Assembly: GCA_948567375.1 (NCBI GenBank)
Contig: OX419755.1
Location: 66,592,944 to 66,656,943 of the forward strand
Source: Lunularia cruciata
Lineage: Eukaryota > Streptophyta > Marchantiopsida > Lunulariales > Lunulariaceae
Direction of reading: 5' to 3'
Length of the DNA: 64,000 bases
Shown: one piece after another, positions 12,561 to 24,632 of the stretch
How the letters are laid out: every line of letters begins with the position of its first letter
How positions within the stretch are numbered: position 1 is the first letter of the stretch
Translations under genes and position numbers: made by a program
Notes under the pieces: model-generated
Databases searched by the model: none
What the model saw: only the letters and a program-made list of their open reading frames with translations
What the model was told of the DNA's origin: nothing

Positions 12561-12969
12561 TCTTTTGCTCTTTTTTTAGGGAAGACTTCTGTCTCTTTAC
12601 ATCAAAGTTGTCCTATATAAATGCATTTACTCTCTTTACATCTTCTTTGTACAAGTTCCATGTGTGATACTAGGAATTTGCAAAATCTTGAAGTTTCATT
12701 TATTTTAAACACTTTTTAGCCTTGTTTGTAATCCAAAGGGGAAGCTTTTAGGCTTAGAAAGGGAAAAATGGCATTCCTTCCAAAGGAGTGCATGACCTTC
12801 TAAAGGACAATGGCTTTGGTTCAAGGTATGAGAAGGTATAACCTTTGGAAAGAAATAAGAAGTGCTCTTTTGTCAGCCAAAAAGGGTAGGTAATTAGCAC
12901 ATGTAGATTGTAGTGCAATGTCACATTTGGATATGTGAAATTAGGAAATGCTTGCAAAACATGAATACA

Positions 12970-15350
12970 AGAACATTTAATGCAAGAAAGGATTGATGTT
13001 GGAATTTAGTGCCACTCTTGAAGTACATGCAAGGAAAAAATGGTTTGCCTTTAATTAAAAACATCATGCAAATGACAAACAAGGACTAATATTGCTTGCT
13101 CATACATACAAAGGGATGATGGAAGGGTATATTGGCAAGTAACTTAGCAAAATGCTCACACTCAATTCAGCAACTTTCAAAGAAACCAAGCCATAGAAGA
13201 GAGAATCAAGGTTTAGATTTCAAGGGAGTTTGGAGAGAGTAAGAGTGAAAGTAGAGGCAAAGGCATAGACCTTTTTGTAGACTTAGTTGATCACTATGGT
13301 TTCCTAGCAAGCACTATTGAGAAAATGAGGTCAGAAATAGGATAGATATTTAAACCTAAACTCTCTAAAGATGGATCAATGGAAGATGTATGGGAAAAAG
13401 AAGTTCTTGGAGTGTTTGCTATGGGATTGGTCTTACACCTCAATGTCTATAGGGTAGGAAATCGGTCATGGTAAATCCAAAGGATAGAGACCTTGAGGAG
13501 ACCTATATCTTTGGATAGATGACCATTGGAAGCAAGTACTTCATGATGATACAAGAGTAGAAGGAAGACAAAGATTAGATACTCCCTTTATCAATACCAA
13601 GAGAATGGTGAATTTGGTAGCATACCTGTTCAAAGTTCCAAAAAATGCTAATAATGGTTGGGGTGTTAGTAGTTACCAAGACCCAACCCAAGGGGAAGTT
13701 TTTCTAGCCCTTTGAATTGTTTAGACCTAATATTACCACCCACATGAGAGTCAATCAAGAAGTACAATTCTTCAAGAACATATTTATAGGAGAACCAATA
13801 GATTGGGCCTTCATATTTATCAATGAGCCCAACAGATGTACCACTCCTTTGTCAAAAAGGGACCTCATTACTTGATATCTTTCATTATCCATTTTTATGT
13901 AAGCATGGTTTGTTTGATGAAGATTAAAAAGCAATTTTCCTAGAAAATGGATTAGTAAGGATTAATTTTTGAGCCAACCAGGAAGGTTGATATCCTTAAA
14001 AAAGGTGGAAAAGGAAGATGCAACTTATAGATAAGCATAGAAAGAAAAATTGTGAAAGGGACCAAAGAAGCCAAAGGAAGAAGAAGTAAGTTGTGTTAGT
14101 TTGGAGAAAAGGAAGGTAGTCAATTTTCCAAAGGTAATAACTTCTTGGTAGAAGAAGAAAGCAAGGAAGACATGAAAGGGAGTAAAACCACTCAAAGTTG
14201 TGTAGGAGTTGTCATCTACTATAGCATTATGGCATATGGTAGTAAATTCGGGGAAATATTGGATTTATTGTAGGAATCAAGTTGATACAACTTAGGATAG
14301 AGGATGTTGAAATGAATCATCACTTAAGGGAGTTAGGATTAGAATGACTGTTTGATTTGAGGATTTCACACCAAAAAAGGACCAAAAATAAGAAGATGCT
14401 TAGGAAGAGATACCCAAAGGACATATAGAAACACCAAAGGTAAGTGCATCCTTTTGAAAGGTAAGAGGTGTTCTAATAGAAGGCAAAGGTCAAGATGAAA
14501 CATCACAAAAGCAACTTAAGGTTAGCAACATGGAAGACTTGAATGCCTTGATTGAGGAGGTTGTGCAAATGATCTAATTCTTGACAAGTGTTTATGATGA
14601 GTTTAGGTAGTCAAGAGCAAAATTTAGATGTGTAGGTGAGTTACCAATGTGGATGTTTAACACCTTGAGGAAATTCTAGAGAGGTACTAATCCCTTAAGG
14701 AGTAAGAGGATACTAGGAGAGAAATGAAGGAGGAAAAATCTTCCATTATATAAATGAAGAAGATTTACATATGATGAAGGAAGAGAATGGAACCTTGATG
14801 CCAAGGTTAAATCACAAGCAAAAGATATATCACATCTACAAAGGAAGTGAGAAGTTATTAAGAAGGACTTGAAGAGGAATGAACAGCAATATGTCCAAAG
14901 GCAAGAATAGAGAAGATCCATATGAGATTACAAGAAATTTTAGATGAGCTTGTAAGATATACCCAATTTCAGATGAGTTTGTAAGATAGACCCTATTGAA
15001 GGATGAGATTGAGTTACTTAAAAATCTTATGAGTAAAGTTCAAAAGAGTAAAGGACAAAAATAGGAAGGTGTTGTAGTGAAATCTGCAGATAGAATGCAG
15101 GTGAAGACACTATAAACTACTTGAAATTTACAGTAGTGATTGTAAAAGAGAAGTTATATAGAGTTCTCACAAGCTTGCTTGAAGAAGTTTGGGATATAGG
15201 GAAGGGTAACCTTAGAAAGGACCTTGGTTCCCTTGGAGTCAGTCAGTACACTTACAAAGGATGTACATACAGGTTGGATACTTAGGATTTTAATTGGCAT
15301 AGCATTTAGTTCCAAGTGGTCAAGTATCTAAATCCAACCACTCAATATAC
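12970..15350 (+). repeat. Degenerate coding repeat, second family segment (plus copy)
   Basis: Broken plus-strand frames include an EVQFFKN-IFIGEPIDWAF-like stretch near 13765-13815, related to one on the minus strand near 17220-17190 (VFFKYIYEGDPIN). Downstream (14500-15000) is Lys/Glu-rich coiled-coil-like sequence. It may be the upstream part of the family seen at 1-2170. No known domain was recognised. Confidence 0.4.
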
Positions 15351-15507
15351 TCAATCTTAAGAATTTCTTATTTGTGGGTTTTTCTTTTGTTAATTGAATG
15401 TTTGTTGTTTAGGTGATTGCCACATCAAGTAGATGGAAAAAAGAACCTATTGTAACAAGTGTCCATGGAGCACCAACTTTGTCCTGAGTGAAGAGTGTGA
15501 CATATGA

Positions 15508-15541
15508 CAGATCTTCCTCACTAACAAGTGAGGAAGATCTG
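15508..15541. repeat. Perfect 14-bp hairpin
   Basis: CAGATCTTCCTCAC is followed by the loop TAACAA and the exact reverse complement. It sits in otherwise unstructured repeat-derived sequence. There is no T run after it. Confidence 0.7.
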
Positions 15542-16299
15542 CATTGGTTGTAAAATATACACTAACTCAAGGGATGAAGTAGTTAAGTTTGGATTCCAAG
15601 ATCCATGTTGCTCAATTTAGTGGTTAATAAGTGGAAGAGATTATGCTCTTCATTATTTATATCATCCTTGTGCAATGCCATTCCTTTGTGTTTTTCATTC
15701 TTGTTGAATATTTGCAATGATCATTGTGTCATTCCTTGTGTGTTTGATCCTTGGTGGTTGAAGCAATTTTTTGAGAGCAATACCTTGATGGACCTATGGA
15801 TGGGCTATTATGTTGAAAGTAGATATGAGTTGGAATTTGTGTAGTGCTTCTCCTACATAGACAAGTCTTGGCTTCAGGATGCTTGATACCTTTGAAAAGA
15901 GTTTTGACCTTTGAACAAGAAGTAATACTTAGGGAGGTAGTGCAAGACCTTTGGAAAGGAAGTTAAGCAAAATCCCTTGAAGGAAATAATACTTTTGAAT
16001 TGAAGCATCACTTTTAGAAGTTGATTGGATTTATTTTGAGTATGAGTGAGTTTATTGTTGTAGCTTTCTATAATGTACCTTGTTTGATCTCATTACCTTC
16101 TTTTGGAAGTTTTCCCTACCCAAGAAGTGAAAGAAGTAACAAAGGACTTAATCAATGACAATTCCTTTGTATCTCTTCATTTCTAACTAAATCCCTAAGG
16201 GAACAACCGGTGAGTTAGTGTGCTATTATATTGAGTCTTCTCCATCTCCTCCTTCCATCTGCACTCCTTTGCCTTTTGAGGGTAAATCATTTATGCAAT

Positions 16300-17470
16300 C
16301 TTCAAATGAGCATGGTATAATTGACTACATTTGAGTAGACTTCTTGATACTAGGGCAGAATGAGTTACACTATCTGCAAAGCTAATCCCACCAAATGTAT
16401 CACAAAATTTGCTCCTTTATTCACCAATACTCCTTCTTTTTGAGCAGCCTCTCCCTTTTCTTTGATTTGTACTCTACTAGGAAAGTCTTCTTCTTCTCCT
16501 TTGACATTGAGCATTCCTTTAGCTTCTTGTTCTTATCCTTTTTTAGAAGGTCTTCTTGTCTTCTTTTGGCATCTACATATTCAAGAAATGCATATCCCTA
16601 TTTAGGGTATGCATTTTGTGGGTGGGTCTAGAGGGTTCTTCAGGCATTTTTTAGATTTCTCCTTGGTCGTCAACCTCATCTCTAGTTTTGTTTTCTTCCT
16701 CCTCCTTTGGGTTTGGAGTGGACTATGCATCTTTGTAATATTCTCTTCCTTTTGATTCCAATATAGACTCTTGCAGGATGAACAAACCTGAATACTTCTT
16801 GTTCTTGGTTTTTGTCTTTGGAGTCTTCTACTTCATCCTCCAAAGATAAATCTATGACTTGAGACTCCTCTCCAATCTCTTTGTTGGGGTTAGAGGCATT
16901 GATTGTGTTGTCCTCTTCTTCTTTGTCCATCAATATAAATTTGCCAAATTTTGTATACTTGGCATCAGCCACTTTGTACTTCTTGATGAGCACCTTTCCT
17001 TTGGTTTGCAGGGTGAAGTGCCACCCTAGATGGTAATGACTCAAAAAATTTCTACACTCTTCCTTTGTCAATAAATTTAGCCCATGTAGGAATGTATTGC
17101 AAAGGGGCTAAATATGTTGCTCCACAATCTTATTTGAACTCTTTGTGCAAGCTCTTTGCCTACAAATAGAACATGTTTGCACAATTTATGGGGTCTCCCT
17201 CATAAATGTACTTGAAGAAGACTGCCTTACTATTCTTGAGGTATTGTACTCTTGGGCCAAAACAATTTCATGATTGCCTAAACAATTGCACTTTGAGTTG
17301 AATCTTTGTAACTACACAACCTCCATTCATTATTGTTGGATCTTTTCTCATACCTTTTCTTGTTAAAGGAGGTAATACTTTGATCACTCAACTTCTTGTC
17401 AATGGCCCCAAACTTCTTGTTCGGAGTCATGGCTCTAGATGGACTTGAGTTTTCATCAAGGATCATTTGT
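16300..17470 (-). repeat. Degenerate coding repeat, second family segment (minus copy)
   Basis: Two short frames remain open. One of 129 residues (17071-16682) starts MTKEECRNFLSHYHLGWHF, has a very acidic middle (DKEEEDNTINA, then SLEDEVEDSKDKNQEQEV) and a basic end. The other, of 62 residues, lies at 17466-17278. Upstream sequence near 17220 resembles the plus copy near 13765. Function unknown; probably mobile-element derived. Confidence 0.4.
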
Positions 17471-17847
17471 CAATTTTCTTCTATCCAATTGTAGGATTTT
17501 CCTCTCTATACCCCTATCACTCTTTCCTTTCTCCACTTCATTTTCCTGGATGATAGCCAAATCACTCTCAACTACCACTTTCATAGCAAAGAAAGAGAGT
17601 TGCTTGCTCTCCATCAACTCACTCTTGCAATAAATTGCCTATTTGTTTATTTTTGGGTTACAAAGGATGGCTTCAAGGATCTTGCTTATGGGTTTTTGGA
17701 CAAATACCATGTTTCATATTGAATACTAAGGTTAAAAACAAAAAACCACAAAGGAGTGTGCAAACTACAAAGAACTATGAAGGTTTGAATGGCTACTTGC
17801 TCCTTGGCTTCATTATTAAGAGTGCTAGAAAAAAGTGAAATTGCTCT

Positions 17848-18065
17848 AAGTGCACTTGATTTTATAACCAGGGTGTGTCAATCAGTAGGTGTGGAGTCAC
17901 TCTCCACACATATAAACCGCTCAATGAAAATGGTATTTGGTTGCAGTTCTTTATTCAAGTGCACTTGATTTTATAACCAGGGTGTTTCAATCAGTAGGTG
18001 TGGAATCACTCTCCACACATGTAAACCACTTAATGAAAATGGTCTTTGGTTGCAATTCTTTATCC
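17848..18065. repeat. Tandem duplication, 2 x 109 bp plus partial third
   Basis: The unit begins AAGTGCACTTGATTTTATAA and repeats at 17957 with few changes. A shortened third copy follows (18066 to about 18115), ending TTCTTTATCCAAG like the others. Each full unit contains GTGTGGA-TCACTCTCCACAC, a short inverted repeat. Confidence 0.85.
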
Positions 18066-18239
18066 AAGTGGTGAATGAAAACTATATTTCGTTGTATTTC
18101 TTTATCCAAGCAATGCACATTCAAATTTTCTGTATGATCTTTAGGTCTGAAGGTCCTTTGTACTTGACTCATTTGCCTTTAACCACACTTTTGATTGGAC
18201 TCTTTTGGCATTCTTCCATTAGAGTGCCTTTGGCTTTGT

Positions 18240-19970
18240 AATTTTTCCCTTTGTACTATTGCGTGCTAGACATAACTCCAAAGGAAACTCAATTAAAAAG
18301 TTTCCTTTCCCTAATAAGCAATTATTCTACCATATCCTTATGAAAAAGAGAGAAAAAACAATTTTATGGAAAAATTTTGGTGGCACAAGAGTTCTTTTCC
18401 ATTAGAATGAATTGCCTTTCTTGTGAGGAAGTGATAAACGTTGAGTGTTGAAGAATATGGAGAGATGTGCTATAGAGGTTTGCAATTGCTGTTGAGTTGC
18501 CATTGGTAAATTTCAACAACAAAGTTTGATATACGTTACCATGTGTGTCAAAAGTAACACATGGAAGGATTGGATTGCTTGAAATTTTAGTAAAGTACCA
18601 TGCAGTTTGCAATGTACACTTACCATCAACAATGCTAGTGATTTTTCATAAAGATGTATTTTTTGTAATTTTCATACTTATAACAACTAGAGGAAGAGAA
18701 AATAGAAAATCCAAGTATATAGAGCTTGTTCTAATAAATGGGAGAGATGAAATAAACTTTGAAAGAGAGTAAAGTTAATACCAAACAATTTACATAAGAA
18801 CTAATAAGCATCAAGACTTAAGAGATATATCATATAGTGATAGCACCATCAACTGGTTACAAAATCAAGTGATGGAAAATATAGGACACATGTGCAAGCT
18901 TAAGCAATAGAGGATGCACAATAAGAACTTTTGTAGAAGATCATAAAGGATTTCAAAGGTGAACAATATTAAAGAAGGCAAATAGTTGGAGTATTGAAGT
19001 GATTGATGTATAAGACGATTATAAGAAGATCCATTATTTTTTTAGTGCTTTTGAGTATGATATGAGAATATTTAATTTGATCATCTTTGCTCTAAACTTT
19101 TTCTTTAAATATAATTTGGAACAAACCTAGCTTTAAAAAAAGGTTAATTTCACAAGTATTCAATTTGTTTCTCCTCATTAGCCATGTGAATCTGGATCTC
19201 TCTTTGGATCTCTCTTTGAGATCCAATTGCAAAAGTATATGATTAATTTGAGCAACTAACATACCCCCTTGATTTTCTCTCATGAATTCTATAATTTTCA
19301 TATCACTTTTTCCTTCTTATAGAGGAATTTCTTGAACAAGGTGAACTCTTTCTTGTTTTGGTTTGTACTCTAATACCTTTCCATTGGATGGTCCCATTGT
19401 AGTAGTTGAAATAAAGAGTTCTTTTAAGACTTGAGGAGTTTTATTTGGAGTGTCCATAGGAGCAAAGGTCTTACCAAGAGCAAAGCTGTTACGTCCTATA
19501 ATCTCTTTATCTTGAAGGGAGATAATTTCAGCTTAGTTAGCAAAAATGCAATATTTTAATATGATTTCTGTAAAAAATTAAAGATTTTTTGTTTGGATTT
19601 CCTTTCATTCCTTGCACCTCAAAAAAGAGGATAGAGCTAAAATCATAGCTTTTCATTAATAAATATCATTCTCAAAATATTTATGGAGTAAAGACCAACA
19701 TATGTTGAAAGTTATCACATCTCTTGCTTGGAGGAATGAGACTACCATTTTAAGCACAATAATCACTTATTTTGCTTACTTGAGTTTTTACAAGAAAATA
19801 TTTTAAAAAGAACTTTGAAGTTCCACTATTTTATCCTCCTATTTCTTTGCTATATTGAGAACTTTAAGCTTGTAAGTACGCCATGAAACCAACTTGGTCT
19901 TTAGAATTTAATTTAGTAATTCAATTTTTAACTTTAGAATCAAAGAACTTGTATTTTTTGGCCATAAAAA
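18240..19970. other. No gene seen
   Basis: AT-rich sequence with only short open frames and none that I recognise. A short inverted pair (TACCATGTGTG ... TAACACATGG) lies near 18536-18566. Confidence 0.45.
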
Positions 19971-20772
19971 TTTTCTCTTGCAAAAATTTCAGTATATAGG
20001 TTATAGTTTAAAAGAAAAGAAGGTAAATTTATGTCGCTTCAAAATATTTACAACTAAAATGCTCATATGAATTTCCATAAAGTTGAAGTTGCATAAGAAC
20101 TTGGGTTGGTTACGACTTTGAACAATAAATGATTTATCCTTGTTAATACCAACCTTTGTCATTTCTAAAGTCTTCTAAGGCTCTAACTTGTAGTGGATTT
20201 TTTTCTATAAATAAGGTCAGAATAGCCAATATGCCATGTACTAAACTTATGTGTTCATGGAGTGAAAGAAAGTAGAAATTTGTAAATCACAATGTGAGTA
20301 ATAATTTATGTTACCTTCATTTTAGAGAGTTTGATCCATTTTTAGAGTTTGAAGGGTTTGAGTTTCTATTCAAATAGTTGTTGGTGTCATGCAAACAAAG
20401 AGCATCCTAGGGGTGATATCTATACTTGATAGAGTAGCTTTAGATTATAACACAAAACTCAAATAGTATAGTTAGCCTTAGAAGACTTTAGAAATGACAA
20501 AGGTTAATATTAACAAGGATAAAGCATTTATTGTTCAAAGTGGTAATAAACCCATGTTCTTATGCAACTTCAACTTTATGGAAATATATATGAGCATTTT
20601 AGTTGTAAATATTTTGAAGCATGAAGACAACTTTATCATGTTCTTATGCAACTTCAACTTTATGGAAATAGATATGAGAATTTTAGTTGTAAATATTTTG
20701 AAGCATGAACACAACTTAATCTTATCATTTTGTAAACTATAACTTATATACTGACATTTTTGCAAGAGAAAA
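19971..20772. repeat. Fold-back inverted repeat with duplicated segment in the right arm
   Basis: Left arm 19971-20187 (begins TTTTCTCTTGCAAAAATTTC) pairs with right arm 20471-20772 (ends ATTTTTGCAAGAGAAAA). The arms match closely over about 215 bp, and a spacer of about 280 bp separates them. In the right arm a block of about 85 bp (GTTCTTATGCAACTTCAACT and following) occurs twice, at about 20555 and 20639. Transcription through it would give a long hairpin. No transposase is visible. It could be a fold-back element or two inverted copies of a repeat. Confidence 0.75.
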
Positions 20773-20909
20773 TGTGTATAGCTAATTAGCTAAAGAAAGG
20801 ATATGGTTAAGGAACAAGGGTCTATCTTGATGCAAAGCTTGAGATGTGGTAGAGAACCAAAATATAGAGGCAATGATTTAGATGCAAGACAATATCTATA
20901 ATATTTTGA

Positions 20910-21484
20910 GAACAGTAGAAACCCCAAGAGAAAAACAAGAGAGAAAACAAAAAGCTTCAACACTCAATATTTCGATGCCCTAAGAAGCACCTTGGCTTTA
21001 CTATATAGCAAAGAGTATCCCCTCAAGGAAGCTCCACCTTGGATCAGATACATGGATTGGTGACATGTCAGCAAGCTCCATCCTTAGATTAGTTGCATGG
21101 ATGGGTGACATATTGGTCCTTGTCCTAATTGGTTGGTCAAACAAGTTGGAGAGAATATTTAGGGAATCTTCATGTAGGAAGCTCAAAATCACATGGGTGA
21201 GGTATCATTGGAAATTCTCAATGAGACAAACAATGGGAGCAGAGGGCAAGCCTTTATCCTTGGAGGGAGAAGACTCTTTCCATTTTTGAGGACTAATTCA
21301 TCCATTAGGCTTTGGAAATTGGCTTTGAAGTTCTCAAAGTGTTTTGACTCCTACCCTATTAATGGAAGTACTCTATTGATGATACCTTTATATGATCTAC
21401 TTAGTCTATCACATATAGCATCCTCCTAGATGTTACCAAGCCAATTTACACTTCTACATAATATGTCTAGCTACTAGTATTACA
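20910..21484 (-). mobile_element. Degenerate solo LTR of the 53-57.6 kb chromovirus family
   Basis: Plus-strand sequence is the diverged reverse complement of the LTR at 53025-53771: shared blocks include AGGAAGCTCCACCTTGGATCA, GGTGACATGTCAGCAAGCTC and CATGGGTGAGGTATCATTGG-like stretches, ending ACTAGTATTACA at 21484. The left boundary is eroded and no target duplication could be identified. It is more diverged than the copy at 8451-9187. Confidence 0.8.
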
Positions 21485-23639
21485 AAATCACAAGCAAAAC
21501 AAATCCTTGTCTTAACTTACAATAGGGTTGTAAAGTTGTATTCTTAAAGATAACTTAGTCAAAATAACTTTATATGATGTTATTACATTATCTCACACTA
21601 ATGAAGAGAACATGTACATTGAAAACTTGCAAGCATTCAAACACAGAACAATTTATATGCAAAACATGATATCTTTAATGTTACTTTATCAAATTAGATA
21701 AACTTAGGTCAAAACATACTAGGAGGTTTCAATTATAGATGTATGGGTAGTACACTTACCCCAAGGTTCCATTTGTTTACTTTAAAGGCCCTATAATTGT
21801 AAAAAAGCTACAAAACCTATAAAAGGTGACCTATAGTCCTTTACTACTATGGAGTCCTCACAAGTAAAATTTTTCTTGTTTCCACATAAATCAAAACCAT
21901 AATATCTTATGGATACACATAAATCTATAATTGAAACCCCTTCCTATGTTATTAAGGAAACTTAAAGTACCAAGAACTAAAAAGATGTTTCCAAGAACTA
22001 GGATGCAGTAGTTGGATAATAGGTTCATATCATGCTATGAATCAATGGTCCAACATTAGAAGTTTAAATTGAGAATTTGGATGATAAAGAATATAGTTGA
22101 GGAATTTATCAAGTCTCATTCTTTGATACCTCTTGGAATACAAAAGCCAAATACATTCACAAATTTCAACAAATTAAAGTGGTTGAAGCTAAGATAAAGT
22201 CAATATAGCTTACCTTTCTCCAAAACTTGTTTGATAAGAAGAAATAATTTTCTATATCTATTATGAGCTAGTTTTTTTAGTATGATTATTAAACTAAAAT
22301 ACACTAAAACCAATTTGAGTTAAATATCTTATCTCCGACTTAGTTTATCCATTATGAATATAAGTTTTAGTTCATCCAAATCAATAATTAACTAGTAAGA
22401 ATAGATGATTGTCTTATACTCACATGATTTGAAGCTAACGGGTTTTAATTGCTAATTAGAAGGTTCTTCCTGATCTGATAAAAGAGTATTCATAAAGGTT
22501 ACAAACAAATACATTGGACTATGTAGGTTATCACTTTATAGAGGAACAAAAGAGTAGTGGTTTGAGTTAAGCTTTGGTATTGATAAACGTAGGATCTATA
22601 AATAAGAGGAGATTAAAAAATATCAGAATTTCAAAAATTGAAAACATTAGCTAAACAAGCAAGAAAGTAATGATATAATCTCCTAATCACTTATAAGAAC
22701 ATCAAGTGGGACAAGATGGTAGCAAGAGAATTCAATGACTAACCATGTGAAATATTGGGGATGAGAGTTTCTTAACATATATAGGGGAAATTATCGTTTA
22801 ATTTGTACCAAAGCAGTGTAAATTGAGTGACTATCCAATCGGCCCTATATTTTCATTGGATTTCCTATAATGATGAAGTTCCTATGCAAGAGTGTATATG
22901 TATTATCTTTTTCATTTTATTTCTTGTAATTCAATGCAAGAATACAGATATATTATCTGGTGTCTTTGGAATTGGTACTCTTGACGGAACGAGAACCTTC
23001 TGGGAAATAGCCATCCACCGGGAAAACGGGTCAGAAAGAAATAAATGAGAAAGAAAGAAACAGATGAGATGTCTGAAAAATACAAAGTTTTTGAATTAAC
23101 AAATTTGCGTTCAGTAAACGAACAAATTCCGAAATTCATCAAAGACATAACCTTTCTGATATAGATGAAGCGTCAAACACTAACCAAGGAAATAAAGATG
23201 TAAAATTTGTCGACACCCAACTGTCTCAATTGCTTGGTCTCGAATCACGTCCATTCAGAGTTATTCGAGATGGGTGGATCTTTGCCAAGAGTTCATATTT
23301 TAGTCTCCACGACATATATATTTTACCTTGCCTAGAGAATGATACTGCAACAACCCTGCATGATTTTTCCTGATATTTAATATAGAAAAATGTAAATCCT
23401 CGATAAATGGAGGCCGGGATGGACTCATATGAATATGCACTATAGGCAGGGAATAGGGTAGCCTCTGGAAAACAATCCAGTAATGTGAAGAGGGAATGCC
23501 ACGCCAAGCAGTGTAGACTTCACAAATGCTCTAATAAGTTTCTCTAAAGAGAATGGTAAGCACTCCATCGATCTTACAATTGAGAGGGGGCGCTTCCGAC
23601 AAGTCACAGCTCTGTACTACAAATAGTGTAAAGCACACG
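21485..23639. other. No gene seen
   Basis: AT-rich up to about 22800, then base composition rises toward the gene island. No reading frame is recognised. Confidence 0.45.
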
Positions 23640-24230
23640 AAGGTTGCTCAAACAAGGATCTTACATTGAGAGGAGTACATTGCGAGGTTGTTTCTAAGTT
23701 GTTATTTCTAAGATGCAGTTTTGGAGGGGTGATTACTTATCTTCTTGGAGTGCGTAGAGTGGAGCAGTTACATGCAAAGTTTCCAAAGATAGCAGTTACA
23801 TGCAAAGTTTCCAAAGATAGGGGTATGAACTTCTTTATTCCTCTAACCTTGGAGTTATATGGAGCTATGGACATGATATTCAACGCATATGTCTGGGAGT
23901 GCAAGATTTATCACGTTCGATGCTAGGGTACCATTCACTCGCATCCATACCTTAGACAGTGTGTGTCTATGGCTCTATAGGGAACATTGGCTGGCGGAAT
24001 CCATAGGAGAGCAATCACTTTAGGTGATGCTTTTTCGGGAGCTCTTGCAGTTTGTAAGTTAAAATATCTTAGGTGCAGTAAGGGTATTCTCATATGGATA
24101 CTATTGAGTATTCTCCATTTTCTCTCTTTTGTTCTTGTATGGTTTGATGGTCTCCGCATCCGTCATGTGTTCTATGTGGTCACCTTTCTCTCTAAGTCGA
24201 AAGAAGTGAGTGAGATGTAGAATGCCGAGT
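23640..24230 (+). pseudogene. 5'-truncated LINE tail (endonuclease-end fragment)
   Basis: It is colinear with about 52880-53024 joined to 57635-58060, the C-terminal end of the large LINE copy. A plus frame reads IPLTLELYGAMDMIFNAYV near 23840-23900 and AGGIHRRAITLGDAFSGA near 23987-24040, parallel to the other copy. Only the 3' part is present, as expected for incomplete target-primed reverse transcription. It is uninterrupted where the other copy carries the chromovirus. A 28-bp direct duplication lies at 23764-23791 and 23792-23819. It ends about 400 bp upstream of the aminotransferase gene. Confidence 0.75.
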
Positions 24231-24632
24231 TTAGCCATGACCGTGCATAAATTTCATCTTTTTGAAGATATACTTGAGATGGAGGCCTTGAACGAGAATC
24301 GCGATGTGGAAGGATTGTCTTGCGCCAATTGAGCTGTGACCACCATGGTAGGCTTTCTTTTGGGTTTCTGTAGCATGTGCTACACAGTTCAAGAATCAGG
24401 AGAATGAGAAAGAGCACTGTCGTTGGGGGACTGTAGAGTTGTGGCATCGAGGGGAAGTAACTATGAGAGTGATGGGTATGGCTTTTATACCCAGAAGCAA
24501 CACTGTGCCGGGAGTACATTCCGCCCCAACTCTCCATCGATGCTGTACTGCAAGTTGCAAGTCCATTGTCTGGACACGACAGATTTGACGAGGGGAAAGC
24601 TGGCGATCTCAAGGGGAATTGCAGGAAAGCGA

